64,000 nucleotides of DNA from Chaetomidium leptoderma (Eukaryota; Ascomycota; Sordariomycetes; Sordariales; Chaetomiaceae). The stretch is taken from positions 144,409-208,408 of the forward strand of contig MU856855.1 of NCBI GenBank assembly GCA_033296705.1, written 5' to 3'. The notes under the pieces were generated by a model that made no database searches, had not been told where the DNA came from, and saw only the letters and a list, made by a program, of their open reading frames with translations. Positions 43,870 to 55,198 of this stretch are shown here, piece by piece (the first letter of the stretch is position 1; every line of letters begins with the position of its first letter). The translations under genes were made by a program, and so were the position numbers.

Positions 43870-45808
43870 ATGACCGCAACCCCTGAAAAGTCGACGGCCA
43901 AGGAGACCATCGATACCGACCATGGCTCCGGCTTTGGCTCTGGCTCTGGCTCCGGCTCTCCCGATGAGGAGGCGGCCGTGAACGGCGGAACGCTGAAGAA
44001 GGAGCTTCGCAACCGCCACATGCAAATGATCGCTATCGGTGTGCAGTCCCTATTCCCCATTTCCTGGACTGATTTAACATGGAAGTTGTGGAACAGGTGG
44101 TGCGATAGGAGCCGGTCTCTTCGTCGGCTCTGGTGGCGCCCTGTCCAAGGGCGGGCCGGCATCCTTGGTGAGTTACTACCCACCCTCTAAATAGTCGATA
44201 ACTGCCACTGACCTCTCATAGCTCATCTGCTACACTGTCGTCGGCGTCATGTTGTTGTTTACTTGCCAGGCTCTCGCCGAGCTCGCTGTGTTGTACCCCG
44301 TCAACGGCGCCTTTTACACCTATGTCGTCCGTTTCCTCGATCCCTCATGGCAAGTTGTATCCTGTCCCCTTGTTTTACAACCCGGACACGGCTCTAACAA
44401 CTGCTTTAGGGGTTTTGCCATTGGCTGGGATTACGCACTCTCGTGGCTGACTATTCTCCCCTTCGAGCTAATCGCGGCCTCCATCACCATCCAATACTGG
44501 CGAGAGGATATCAGCATGGGCGTGTGGGTCACCGTGTTCTTGGTTGTTCTGTGTATTATCCAGCTCTTTGGCGTCCGCGGCTACGGTGAAGGTGAGCACC
44601 AACCCCCGCCGACACACCCGATTATCGTCTCGGCCGGTCTGACACACTTCTTAGTTGAATTCGTCCTCAGCATGATCAAGATCGCGGCGTGCCTGGGTTT
44701 TATAATCCTCGGCATCGTCATCAACACTGGTGGCGTCGGCGACCGAGGCTACCTGGGTGCTAAATTCTGGGACGACCCCGGCGCCTTTCGCCACGGATTC
44801 AACGGCTTCGCCGGCGTCTTTGTCATTGCGGCTTTCTCGTTTGGTGGTGCCGAGTTGGTCGGGCTCGCCGCCGCCGAGAGTGAGAACCCCCTCAAGGCGA
44901 TCCCCAAAGCGTCGAAGCAGGTGTTTTGGCGCATCGCCTTCTTCTACATTGCCAACCTCTTTATTGTCGGCCTGATTCTTCGCTCCGACGACGACCGGCT
45001 GCTGAACTCGGCCGGAGCCAACACCAAGGCGTCCCCCTTCGTCTTGGCCATCCAGGATGCTGGCATCCCGGTGCTTCCGTCCATCATGAACGCCGTCATT
45101 ACCATTGCCGTCGTCAGCGTCGCCAATTCGTGCGCCTTCGGCTCGACCCGCACCATGCAAGCTCTTGCCGAGCAGGGCATGGCGCCCAAGTTCATGGCCT
45201 TCATTGACAACCAGGGCCGTCCGCTGTGGTGTGTGTTGATCCAGCTGGCCTTCGGCCTGCTCGCCTACGTCGGGCTTGCTTCCGAGGGTGAGACCATCTT
45301 CAACTGGCTTCTCGCCATCTCCGGCCTGTCGTACTTTTTCATCTGGGGCTCCATCTGCCTGGCGCACATTCGCTTCCGCTATGCGTGGAAGGCGCAGGGC
45401 TTTACGTTGGACCAGATTCCGTATAAGCCGGCTTTGGGTGTCTGGGGCAGCTGGATCGGCCTTGGGCTCAACATCTTGTGCCTCATCGCCACTTTTTACA
45501 GTTCCCTCTATGTGAGTAGCGGCGATTTTTGGTCCCGATTTCCGAGCGCTAACCTGGTTGCGTAGCCGGACACCGAGTCGGCTCCCGACGCCGGGGTGTT
45601 CTTCATGGGGTATCTTGCCGCGCCCATCATCCTCGCCCTCTATATCGGCTGGAAGGTTTGGACCAAGAACTGGAGGCTGTGGATTCCCGCCCACGAGATT
45701 GATCTCACGACCGACGTGCGCATGGTTGTACCGGGGGATGCCGATGAAGAACCGTTGGAGAGGACGTGGAAGAACTTGCCAAAACGCATCTTCAGCGGGC
45801 TGTTTTAG
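43870..45808 (+). CDS. APC-superfamily amino-acid permease (fungal YAT type)
   Basis: Six exons, join(43870..44038, 44097..44167, 44222..44349, 44410..44591, 44655..45511, 45566..45808), give 549 residues with 12 expected membrane spans. The substrate-binding motif of span 1 is split by an intron: MIAIG|GAIGAGLFVGSGGALSKG. Other family signatures are PVNGAFYTYVVRFLDPSW|GFAIGWDYALSW, SFGGAELVGLAAAESENP and GSTRTMQALAEQGMAPKF. It imports amino acids at the plasma membrane; specificity cannot be read from sequence. The N-terminus carries a GSGFGSGSGSGS repeat. Intron 3 (44350-44409) starts with GC rather than GT (GCAAGT...TTTAG). Introns 3 and 4 are 60 and 63 nt and free of stops, so a reading that retains them remains open. 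Confidence 0.93.
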
Positions 45809-46596
45809 ATTCCGATGTTCAAGAATAGGGGGCTGGTCTGGACGTGGCAGCAAGACAGATGCGTTGTTCGGAGGTAGATCCAAAAAAATCATGCATTGGG
45901 TCAAATCGGGTCATGCTGAGATGGGGACGTTGTCGTTGGCGCTGTTGCTGCAGCTATGAGCCTTTCGCAAGTTTAGTTGGGTAACGCTTTGAAGTTGGTT
46001 TGTTGGAAGGGCAGATCGCAGGTGAAGGAGACGGCAGAAAATGAACGAACACTGCATGCATCCCACAGCGAGCTCGTCAGGCAGCTGCTGTGTTGGCGGG
46101 TGCCTGAAAGTTGACGTTGCTTCCCGACGATTGTGGCTTTCCCTGGACCCACATCTAACCGGGGCTCACAGCCTGCCAAGCTTTGTGCCAGCTGACCCCA
46201 CCTGACCAGCGCAGGGTGTCAACGACGTGCATTGTCGGTACCTGGCATGGACATTCAACCCTCGAACTCAGCCTTTTTGGCCGAGATCTGCTTGTCCTCG
46301 TCCTGCATCCCTTCCACGACTGGGCTGCGTTTCCTCACTCGGTCCGGCGAGAACTACGGTCATGCATTCTGTATCATAGACCATCTCCGCACGTCGACGC
46401 TCCTTTCGATGACCTGAGCCCGCCCTCGCAACTCCGCGCCAAGTCCCTCCCACCTCCCTTCCAACTTCCCGACATCGCCCCGTCCCACCGCCCGCGTCGC
46501 TCCATCGCCTCCTTCTCCCGCCCCGATCCCCGTCGCAGGCTTCGAAGCCTGGGCATTCCTCCGACCTCGAAAAAGCCCTAACAAGTCTGCCCGTCC
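45809..46596. other. Intergenic and long 5' leader of the Ark-type kinase
   Basis: 788 bp. The last 250 bp are C-rich and leader-like. Antisense open frames here overlap the kinase exon and look spurious. Confidence 0.45.
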
Positions 46597-49500
46597 ATGG
46601 CTTCGTACGGCCAGGCGGCGCCCGCAGCGGTGCCTCGGCCTGCCAACTACGGAGCGGCCCACGCCTCCCCAGCCATGGCTTCTTCTGGCGCGCCGGCCGG
46701 CACCTTCACGTCTGGGACAAAAATACAGGTTGGAAGCCACCGTGTGGTGATCCAGAAATATCTCTCTGAAGGCGGGTTCGCACACGTGTACCTGGTCAAA
46801 CTCCCCACACCGGTCAATGGGACAGACCAGGCCGTGTTGAAGCGGGTGGCCGTCTCGGACAAGGACTCCCTGCGGGGGATGCGCATCGAGGTCGAGACCA
46901 TGAAGAGACTAAAGGGCCACCGGGCCATCGTCACCTACATCGACTCGCATGCCTCGGAGCTGCGTGGCGGCGGCTACGAGGTCTTCCTGCTCATGGAATA
47001 CTGCAACGGCGGCGGGCTCATCGACTTTATGAACACGCGCCTGCAGCACCGCCTGACCGAGCCTGAGATCCTCAACATCTTTGCCGATGTTGCTGAGGGC
47101 GTCGCCTGCATGCACTACCTCCGCCCGCCCTTGCTCCACCGCGATCTGAAAGTCGAGAACGTGCTCATCACCGTCGTCGGGTCGGTCAAGAAGTTCAAGC
47201 TCTGCGACTTTGGCTCGGCCGCCGCTCCGCTCGCCGCACCCACCACCGCCGCCGAGTGCCGCCTGATAGACGAGGACGTGCAGAAACACACGACGATGCA
47301 ATACAGGAGTCCCGAGATGGTCGACGTGTACAGGAAACAGCCCATCGACGAGAAGTCTGACATTTGGGCGCTCGGTGTCCTGCTGTACAAGCTGTGCTAC
47401 TACACCACGCCGTTTGAGGAGCAGGGGCAGCTTGCCATTCTCAATGCAAGCTACAAGTTCCCTAGCCACCCTGTCTTCTCTGACAGACTAAAGGGGCTCA
47501 TTGGTAAGCCCGGAATACGACTTTTGCGTGTCGCCGAGTGCTGATGATGCGCAGCGTGGATGCTCCGTGAGAACCCGCAGGTCAGACCCAATGTGTATCA
47601 GGCGCTTCGGGAGGCTTGCGCCATGCAAGGCCGGGAGCCTCCCGTTAAAGACGTGAGTGATAAAAGGCTGCCCAACTTGTCAGCAACAAAATGACTTATG
47701 CCCCGCCTAGATCTACTCGAGCAAGTCGCACGCAGATTCCCAGCGGCGTGACAAACCTCTTCCGGACCCCCAGGTCAAGTCGCCGCCGTTGGTTGGTGCC
47801 GTCTTCTCACCCCAGGTCACTCAGCAGCAACAGGCGATTCCCGAAGTCGAGCGCATGCGACGGGGGAGAGTGCCTGTCTCCCAGCCTTCGCCTCAACCGA
47901 ACCGGCCCAGCCCGTCTCCTGGAAAGGTGACTGACGGCGACCCCTTTGCTGCGCTTGATGCGAGATCCGCTGTCAAGGGCGGAGACGAGTTGTCGTCCAG
48001 GTTCCCGACTCTCGACCAATTCTCGCTCCTTCATGACAAGGGAGAGAAGTTTGACTTTGATGCCAGCCAGCCCGCGTCGACTCAGCAGCAGCCAAAGGAT
48101 CTGTCTCAGAGAGTCGCCGAAAGATTGGCAGACGAGGCGTTCCAGGTGAAACCCTCTCCGTCTTCTGCCCCTGCTCAACAACAACAACCGAGCCAGAGGC
48201 AGTCGATGGACTTGAGCAGAGCCAGCCCGTCCGTCATGTCTCCGCCTCTCATACCTGCCACTGCCCCCCCCACGAAACAACCCGCGATGAGCCGCGCATC
48301 TGCCATCATTTCGAACACGCCCGAACTACAAGCCATCTCGCCACAACCTTCACAGCTGCCTCCCAAGCCGGCTATGGTGTCAATAGGGACAATGACGTCC
48401 CCAATTTTAGAGCAAGCCGCACCGTTCCAAGTCCACCGTTTCCCACCCAACGAGCGCCACCGAGCAGCAAGCGTCCCTCGGTCGCCTACGACAGGCCAAG
48501 CACCGTCGCTTGGGGATGGAGCGGTTGCGTCGTGGCCAGTCGCTCGGACACCCTCGTTCCAGGGCGTCGTTGCGCAGCAAATACAGACACGTCACCCCTC
48601 GTCCTCGAGACCATCATTGGAAGGTGGGCGGCCCAACCTGGAGCAACTAGATCCGGTAAGGCTCACGTCACGACTCGCCGCCAGGCCAAGGCCAGTCAGC
48701 ACACATCTGGAATCCAATCTCGACTTCTTGCGGGAGCAGGAATCGAGGTCCAAGTCTCCAGCATTGCCGTCTCCGAGACACTCGTTGGAAAGATTGGAAA
48801 TGAGTTTACCGCCCAGTCCAGACGAAGAGACAAATATCGAATCCAACGTCGACTTCCTCCGTTCGATGGAGGACTCGGAGCCGAAGAAAGATAAGAGCTC
48901 AAAACACCACAAGCGAGGCAGCCTCTCATCTCTTGGCGCTGGCACCAAGAACATCCTCGCCGGGAAATTCGGCGATGCGTTCAAGCGGTTCGAAGGCAAC
49001 CCAAGCGGTCCGCCTCCAGCACGCACACCATCCCCGCTCAAGGACCTTGAGCGGCACGACCTCACGCCCATCGCCGGCTCCGAAGCAGTAGACGGCCGCA
49101 GCGATGACGGCGAAGCGCGCGACTGGGAGGACATGACGCCCGAGATGCGCCGCGATGAGGAGGCACGCATGCTGGCGCAGGAAGAAGCCCGTGTGGCCGC
49201 CGCGCAAGCCGAGTACCGGCAGCGTGTGGGACAGCGCGGTGCCGGCGGCCCGCCCGTCCCACCTCCCAAAAGCATCGGCGGCGTCTCGCGGGTCGCGTCC
49301 ATCCAGAACAAAGTCCAGAGCCTAATCGACGAGAGCACCCGCTCCTCTGGAAGCGTCACGCGCACGGCGCAGGGGTACGGACATTACTCGGATGCGGCCG
49401 TCGTAGCGACCGCCCCTAAGCAAGTGGGTGGCGGTGGTGATGGCCGGCCGGTGGTGCCGAGGAGACCTATCGGCGCGACCGCGCAGGTGACGGGCGGTCA

Positions 49501-49981
49501 GCAGCAGCAGCAGCAGCAGCAGCGCCCCCCGACATCATCGTTTGCGAGCCCGGCCATGGACCCGGCTACCACGGGCCGCACTACCGCCTCCACCACCGGA
49601 GGGTCGGGACGACCGATGGCGCCGCCGAAACCGACGCACCTCAACAAAAACCTACCCCCTACTGGTCGGGCACCGTCGCCGACGAAACAGTTGCCGCTGA
49701 TGCCGCAAAACCTTGGGAGTAACAAGGGGATCTCTTCCCCCAAGATTAGGGGGCCGGCCGCCGCGGCGGCGTCGTCTGCCGTTGGCGGGGGTACGGAGGC
49801 GCTGCTGGCGGTGGATTTGCCGGGCGGGCAGGGGTCGGCACTGCTGAGGATGACGGCGGCCGAGAAGGAGGATTATATTGGGGATTTCCAGAAACGATTT
49901 CCCAGTTTGGGGGCTATTGAGATGGTGGAGCGGGACTTGTCGGCTGAGGATGTGGGTGTTGCTGGGAGGAATGGGAGGTGA
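46597..49981 (+). CDS. Ark1/Prk1/AAK1 (NAK) family Ser/Thr kinase
   Basis: Exons join(46597..47503, 47555..47652, 47711..49981) give 1091 residues. The kinase domain covers about residues 45-330: KYLSEGGFAHVYLVK (Gly loop), AVLKRV (Lys), LLHRDLKVENVLI (catalytic loop) and KLCDFGSA, the DFGSA form characteristic of NAK kinases. MQYRSPEMVDVYR is the activation-segment end. The family phosphorylates Thr residues in endocytic adaptors (Pan1, Sla1 in yeast) to control actin patches. The long C-terminal half is disordered and Pro/Ser/Gln-rich with several PPKP/PPKS-type SH3-binding segments and short helices, as in Ark1/Prk1. The last residues (LRMTAAEKEDYIGDFQKRFP) form a conserved-looking C-terminal element whose role I do not know. 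Confidence 0.92.
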
Positions 49982-50987
49982 GGATAAAGATACAAGGGGT
50001 TGTATTCATGTTGAGTGGGATCATAGAGGGGGAGGGTGGGTGTGGGTTAATGTGGTGATGGAGAGGGAGAGGGAGAGAGTGCCAGGACTTGGAAGGTGTT
50101 TGAGATTCTAGATGGGTGCTACTTACCTACTTGTGCATGTCAGACGATGTGTGGTTGCATTGTTATACACTAGGGAGCAGAGCATAAGAAATCAGCCATG
50201 TGAGGCGGAGTTGGATTCAACTTGACCATGTTGAGACGGTCCATGGTCGACTGAGTGGTACTGTACGGAGTGGGCAATAAAGGGTTTTGATTCCATCCCA
50301 TCTCAACACCACCACCAACTCTTCAGCCACAACCGCGCACCCTCCCGGCACTACAACCACCCTATCTATATATACAAGTGTGGGACAGTAGGCACAAACC
50401 ACTGTGACCCCGGTGGGTCAGCCACCCACATCTTCCCTGCAGGCAGCTGGCCATGGCCCAGCTCCCTCCACCCCACGCACCACACATCGTATGCATCACC
50501 AGATTCACTGCTTCCTGTGTTCTTCCCTGCATCGCACCCCATAACAAGTTTCATTTTTTATTGGCTGAAAATAATGTAAAGTTCAGGCCACTCCCTCCGT
50601 CGTCCAACGTTTTAGACCAGATTGTTGGAACCACAGTCTGGTAGTCTTTCTTCTGGGAGACCACGGAGTTTGCGGCAGGTGGTAAAACTTGACTTTTCAG
50701 GGGTTGTGTTTATTGATTTGGCTTTCCCGATGCTGCAGTTGATCACTGCATATGTACATATACCTATCGATCGTCACCTCGCATCTGCATCATCGACTCC
50801 CTACCCCGCAATTCCTTCCTCCGTTATTAGTCAAGAAAGCACGCAGACAATCAAACTTTTTCTTGCCGGTTGACTGAAATTTTACTCCTCCCTCAAACAC
50901 ACAACCAACCCATCGCCACCATCCTCGGTTGGTTGCTATTTACCCCCCCTTTCTTTTCAAACTCAACCCTCCCCAAAATCAAACAAA
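49982..50987. other. Intergenic, no gene seen
   Basis: 1.0 kb. A TATATATAC run lies near 50366-50374. The last 110 bp are a C/A-rich leader of the hydrolase gene. Confidence 0.45.
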
Positions 50988-52032
50988 ATGTCCTACCCAG
51001 TCCAAGTCCATTCCTATCTCCCCTCCTCCAGCGAACACCAACCCCCGCGCCCAGTCCAAACCTACGAACACCTCGTCCCCCTCTCCCAAAAAAAAGAAAA
51101 AGAAACAAAAGAAAAAAAAGAAAAAAACGCCCTCGTCTTCATAGGCGGCCTAGGCGACGGCCCACACACCATCCCCTACGCCCGCCACCTCGCCACCCAC
51201 CTCGCCAACATCCCTTCCTCCAATTACACCGTGTTTGAGGCGCGCCTGTCCAGCGCCTTCACGGCCTTTGGCTACGGCTCGCTGGCGCAGGACGTGCGCG
51301 AGCTGGCGGACTTGGTGCGCTTTTTACGGTCTGGGCTGGGGGTGCGGCGGGTGGTGCTTTTGGGGCATAGTACGGGGTGTCAGGATTGTTTGGCTTATGC
51401 TGCTTCTGCTGCTACTACTGAAAAAGAGGAGAAGGTGGATGGGTATGTGCTGCAAGGGCCCGTGTCGGATCGCGAGGCGATTGGGATGGGGGAGGAGGAG
51501 GAGGGGGAGGTGCAGCGTGCGTTGAGAGTTGGGGAGGGGATGGTTGGGATGGGGAAGGGTGGGGAGGTGATGGCGACTGAGGTGTTGCCTAAGGGGTGGA
51601 GGGGTAGTCCGGTTACGGCTGGGAGGTGGTGTTCGCTGGCGGGGGTCGGGTGAGTTATTATTACCTTCCATGTCTGTTTATTTAGGTGGAACTATGAAGG
51701 AAAGAGTGGCTGATGATGATTTTATTGTCTGAAGGGGCGATGATGATTACTTCTCGTCGGACTTGCCGGATGAGAAACTGAAGGCTATTTGGGGGACACT
51801 AAAACAGCCTGTGTTGATTCTCCCGTCCGAGAAGGACGAGTGGGTGCCTGCTGGGTTTGATGTCATGGGACTGGTCGAGCGGTGGAAGAGCTTCTGCAAG
51901 CCGGGCATCGCCAGTGAGCTCAGCGGGCTTATTCCGGACGCGAATCACCGGGTGGACAACGACGCCGGGCAGCAGTGGCTCGCGGATCGGGTGGCACGGT
52001 TTCTGGCCGAGATTGAAGGTTCCGGCTGCTGA
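50988..52032 (+). CDS. DUF1749-type alpha/beta hydrolase
   Basis: Exons join(50988..51649, 51735..52032) give 319 residues. NALVFIGGLGDGPHTIPYAR is the oxyanion-hole strand, FGYGSLAQDVRELADLVRFL precedes the nucleophile elbow GHSTGCQDCLAYA (Ser in GHSTG), and DGYVLQGPVSDREA follows. After the intron, DDDYFSSDLPDEKL and VLILPSEKDEWVP supply the acid region, and DANHRVDN holds the likely catalytic His. This order fits the DUF1749 family of uncharacterised fungal alpha/beta hydrolases, some of which sit in siderophore clusters. No such cluster is seen here, and no substrate is assigned. A Lys/Glu run (KKEKETKEKKEK) forms an unusual insertion near the N-terminus. Confidence 0.85.
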
Positions 52033-52253
52033 GCGGCTGTCGCGGGTCTCGGGCTTTGTGAAAGGGATCATCGGGGGTGAAGAACCGGGTGGTATAGCAG
52101 GTGCGGCTGTCTTGGGTAGCTCTGGCCACGGCCTCCTTGCCGTGCTCGGGCCGCACTTTTGAATCCTAGGAAGTCAGGGACTAGTGGCAGTTGGCACAAT
52201 TTCAAAATTCCGATGGAGCGAGCTTGGGGTGTTAGGCAGCAAGGCGCCGATGA

Positions 52254-52957
52254 TTATGCCGCATTGGCGAGAATAGCAAATCCGGTGCTCACGAAAGCAA
52301 GAACCTCCAGAGCCTGACCGCGGCGAGAAACACTAGCCTCGCTAGTCGTTGCAGTCGTTTCAGTCGTTCCCGTCGTCAAAGTGGTTGCGTCCAAAGTGGT
52401 TGCGTCGCCTGCCGTAGAAGTCGGTGCCGTGGTGTCGGTCTGGGTCTGGGAATGTGCCTCAAGATAGCAATTGGCATGAGCAGTGGCGATCTTGAGCCAC
52501 TCATGCTCGATTGGGGCGAATCTTTTCCAGGCAACGGGACAGCTGGTGGACAATACGCTGATGGTTTCGCTCTTGGCCGTCCAAAACGACACGACATCAG
52601 AAAGGTAGGTTGAGTAACCGGAGAGGACGTCGGCGGGAGCGGCAGTGGTGAAGCCGCACCACGATTTCGGGTCCGACACGGTGCATGACAGCTTGTCACG
52701 ACCGGTTGCTGTGGCTCTGCATGGTGCGGCCACGCCGTCGGCGTATGAGTTGAGGGCGTCAAAAAGGGTCCCGGTAAGCGTGGGGACGTCAAAATACTGC
52801 GTGATGTTCTCCGTGACGCACTGCCAAGGGTCCTCTGTCTTTTAGCGAGGAAGGGGTTTAGCCTCGTCGCGGACGGGGAGTTATACAGGAATCTGGTAGA
52901 CACCTCTGATGCAGCTGTGAGGGCAGCAAGCCCTCCAAGAAACATGTTGACGCGCAT
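52254..52957 (-). CDS. Small secreted, probably GPI-anchored Cys-containing protein
   Basis: Exons complement(52254..52838, 52904..52957) give 212 residues. Exon 1 is a short signal peptide (MRVNMFLGGLAALTAASE). The mature part begins TEDPWQCVTENITQYFDVP and has Cys at regular positions (CVTEN, PCRATATG, LSCTV, SWCGF, TSCPVAW, ANCYLEA), which suggests disulfides. A Thr-rich linker of about 45 residues follows, then a C-terminal hydrophobic stretch (LEVLAFVSTGFAILANAA) typical of GPI-attachment signals. Such proteins are commonly cell-wall or surface proteins in filamentous ascomycetes; I recall similar uncharacterised sequences but name no family. The donor GTGTCT is weak, so the first junction is the least certain part. 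Confidence 0.7.
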
Positions 52958-53357
52958 GTTTGCGTTGGATGACGAGGAAGAAGAGGGAAGAGATTCGAGA
53001 GCAGTGATTGCGTTTCTAGCAGTCGAGTCTAAGAAATTCGAGTCTAGAATCGGGAGGCAACCAACACCGGGGAGACAATATTCAAGTTTGATTGCAGAGT
53101 GTTATTCGCCCTCGGGTCCCTTGCTTCTTGGCATGCGGTTGGATCGAGCGAGCCGGTCCTCCTCGTCCGCCAGGGTCTCAATTTCTTACCTGGCACGCAG
53201 GGGTACTCGACGTTGGTTAAAACTTAAAAGCACGGCCTACATCTCCCGTAACTTCGGAGTCCCCTCACAGACGATTTCCTTCACACCAACATCAAACTTC
53301 ATAACGAACGGCCCGAGATCCGATATCCGAGATCCTAGAACCTAGAAGTCGCCCAGG
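52958..53357. other. Intergenic, no gene seen
   Basis: 400 bp between a leftward and a rightward gene. No motif recognised. A duplicated ATCCGA/GAGATCC patch lies just before the next start. Confidence 0.45.
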
Positions 53358-54210
53358 ATGGACCTTGAAGACATTATCTACTCCCGCGAGGAGACGATTG
53401 CCGCTGTAACCGACTACTACACCTTCCTCAACCAGATGTACCTGAAGGAGTCCCATGTTGTGTACCCCCCCGCCCGGGGGCTGGCCCTCCATCGTCCACG
53501 CCGACCCCGCCGAGCTGCAATCCCTGGGCAAGTCGGACGAGGTCCTGGCGTTGTTGGCCCACCTACCATACATCCATCTCCCTTTGGACCGGCCCCCGGA
53601 GGTTGCCCCTGGCTGCGATGTCGCCAACTGGTCAGACCTCGTCACGCGACTCGCCATCCCCGTGGCTCCTGGTAACTCCAGAACCCGAGGCGAAGAGCTC
53701 CGCTTCTTCACCGAGGGCACATTTTCCAAGATATCCCCGCCCCATGTCGTCGGCCTGATCATGAGCTGCGACCCGTGCGAAGCGATGGTACTCGATACGG
53801 AGCTCGGCATTATTCACTGGGAAGAATGTCCCGGCAGGATTGACTTTGGAGCGACTTGCAGAACTAGTCTCGACTGGAATTTGGACGACGAGGCGTCCCA
53901 GGAAGAGGCAGACTGGGGCCATAGCGCAACCGCCTGGACCATTCCCGACTTCTTCGAGGTCCTCAAGGAGCAGTTCATACTACTGCACTGGATTCCCATT
54001 AGTCATTTCGAGGTGCGGGATGTCCCCCAGTACGGGGACTATGCCAGTGACGACCACGAAAAAGGCATGATGCCCATGTTGCAGGACATTTATCGGCAAC
54101 ATGGGTGGCCCGACTTGGCCGTCTACCGCAAGTCCGACTGCCTGGCAACTGTCAAGAAAGCCATGGCTGAAAAGTATCCTGAATCTTCTTGCTACCGAAA
54201 GGACGATTAA
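53358..54210 (+). pseudogene. Gene of unknown function with an apparent +1 frameshift (relative of the 1.0-kb fragment)
   Basis: Reading from ATG at 53358 gives MDLEDIIYSREETIAAVTDY and MYLKESHVVYPP, then the frame becomes nonsensical at the run TACCCCCCCGCCCGGGGG (53463-53480). One base later, a second frame continues PGGWPSIVHADPAELQSLGK to a stop at 54210, with IPDFFEVLKEQ, VLDTELGIIHWEECPG and RQHGWPDLAVYRK. Dropping one base in the C/G run would join both parts into about 283 residues. Either this is a true mutation, a homopolymer sequencing error, or a 55-bp intron (53460-53514, GTGTAC...GCCGAG), which would also restore the frame but remove the conserved-looking PPGGWPSI part. The family is an uncharacterised fungal one; no function is assigned. 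Confidence 0.65.
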
Positions 54211-54653
54211 CCAGACGCGAGCTCACATTTGGGGGGGGGGGGGCTTTGGGAAGTCCTTGTCGTGCCGTGCTTATTCCGCGGCTCCGCCACTAGATTGTAG
54301 GATTAACATTACTGAGGTGGATGGTGAATACAGAGGTGGCAACAGTCAACGTGCTGGCTCGAGACGGGCAATTGAAAAAGTGGTGCCCGCCCCGCATCTC
54401 CTGCCCGTCATAATCGGCGACCTGTGATGGTGGGGCCGTTTCTGCAAGATGGAGAGTCGGCGACCCTTTCGTTCGTCGACATTACAAACCAGAACGGGAA
54501 TTTGTTATATTAACAGATACCCGCAGCTAGCAGTTCAATTCTCATCTCCAGTTTTCGTCAGTTTACTCGCAAGTCGCAACACCAGCCCAGAGCCAAGCTC
54601 CTGCTTATCACCACAACCTCCGCACAGTCACCGATTCCCAGACCACCGTCACC
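54211..54653. other. Intergenic with a 14-base G run
   Basis: 443 bp. A G homopolymer lies at about 54230-54243, soon after the stop of the preceding gene. The rest is promoter and leader of the small Cys-rich gene. Confidence 0.5.
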
Positions 54654-54897
54654 ATGTGCATGAGCGCAACTTGCTCTACCTGCTGTAGGTCTCACTCCCT
54701 CTTAAGTTTTAAGCTCGCTGTACTAACGCTCCACAGCCAAGCAGACGTGGCGCGGCTGCGGGAGCCATGTGCCCTCCGTTTTTGCCGGCGTCCCCGAGGA
54801 CCAGTGGTGCACTTGCGAGCCCAAGGTCGAGAAGGAGGGCAAAGAGTACCCCCCACAGGCATCGGGGCTGGGCGCCCCGTCGTGGTTGAAGAACTAG
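54654..54897 (+). CDS. Small Cys-rich protein, conserved-looking in ascomycetes
   Basis: Exons join(54654..54684, 54737..54897) encode only 63 residues. Sequence features are MCMSATCSTCSKQTWRGCG, then HVPSVFAGVPEDQWCTCEP and a Lys/Glu-rich end. Seven Cys occur as CxxC-like and CTC clusters (ATCSTC, RGCG, WCTCEP), which suggests a small zinc-binding or disulfide-bonded fold. There is no signal peptide. Short fungal proteins with a C-T-C-x-K-x-T-W-x-G-C-G start and a VPExxxCTCEP middle are familiar to me from many filamentous ascomycetes, but none has a known function that I can name. The 52-bp intron has a TACTAAC branch sequence and a CACAG acceptor. Confidence 0.75.
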
Positions 54898-55198
54898 GTG
54901 GGCGGGAAGTAGGAGTAGTCTCACAACTTGGGGTGTTTCAATATCATTGTGTAGACCAAGAAACAAGCCCCGTCTCCTAGGCAGTGATTTGGCTCATAAT
55001 CACAGGCCCCTGTCAAACCCCCGGCATCCGGCGCTGATACCGGGCCGTACGGGCCCGTGCACTCCGGTTACCCCTCCGGACTAGCAGACCCCAGTTCCAC
55101 CAGCCTCATGACCCCCCTCAAAGACACCGCCGGATTCTCTTCACACTTCTCCCACTTCAAAACCATGCCGTGATTGACATTGACAACCTCATGTCATC
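54898..55198. other. Intergenic, no gene seen
   Basis: 301 bp between the small Cys-rich gene and the P450 gene. No motif recognised. Confidence 0.45.

Noticed and set aside
43350..44183. 277-codon minus-strand frame upstream of the permease
   Set aside because: It overlaps the first permease exons and includes a Glu/Pro run that is the antisense of their Gly/Ser repeat.
44651..45904. 417-codon open frame on the minus strand across the permease
   Set aside because: It is the antisense shadow of a GC-biased transporter gene. It shows no family motif, while the plus strand encodes a complete permease.
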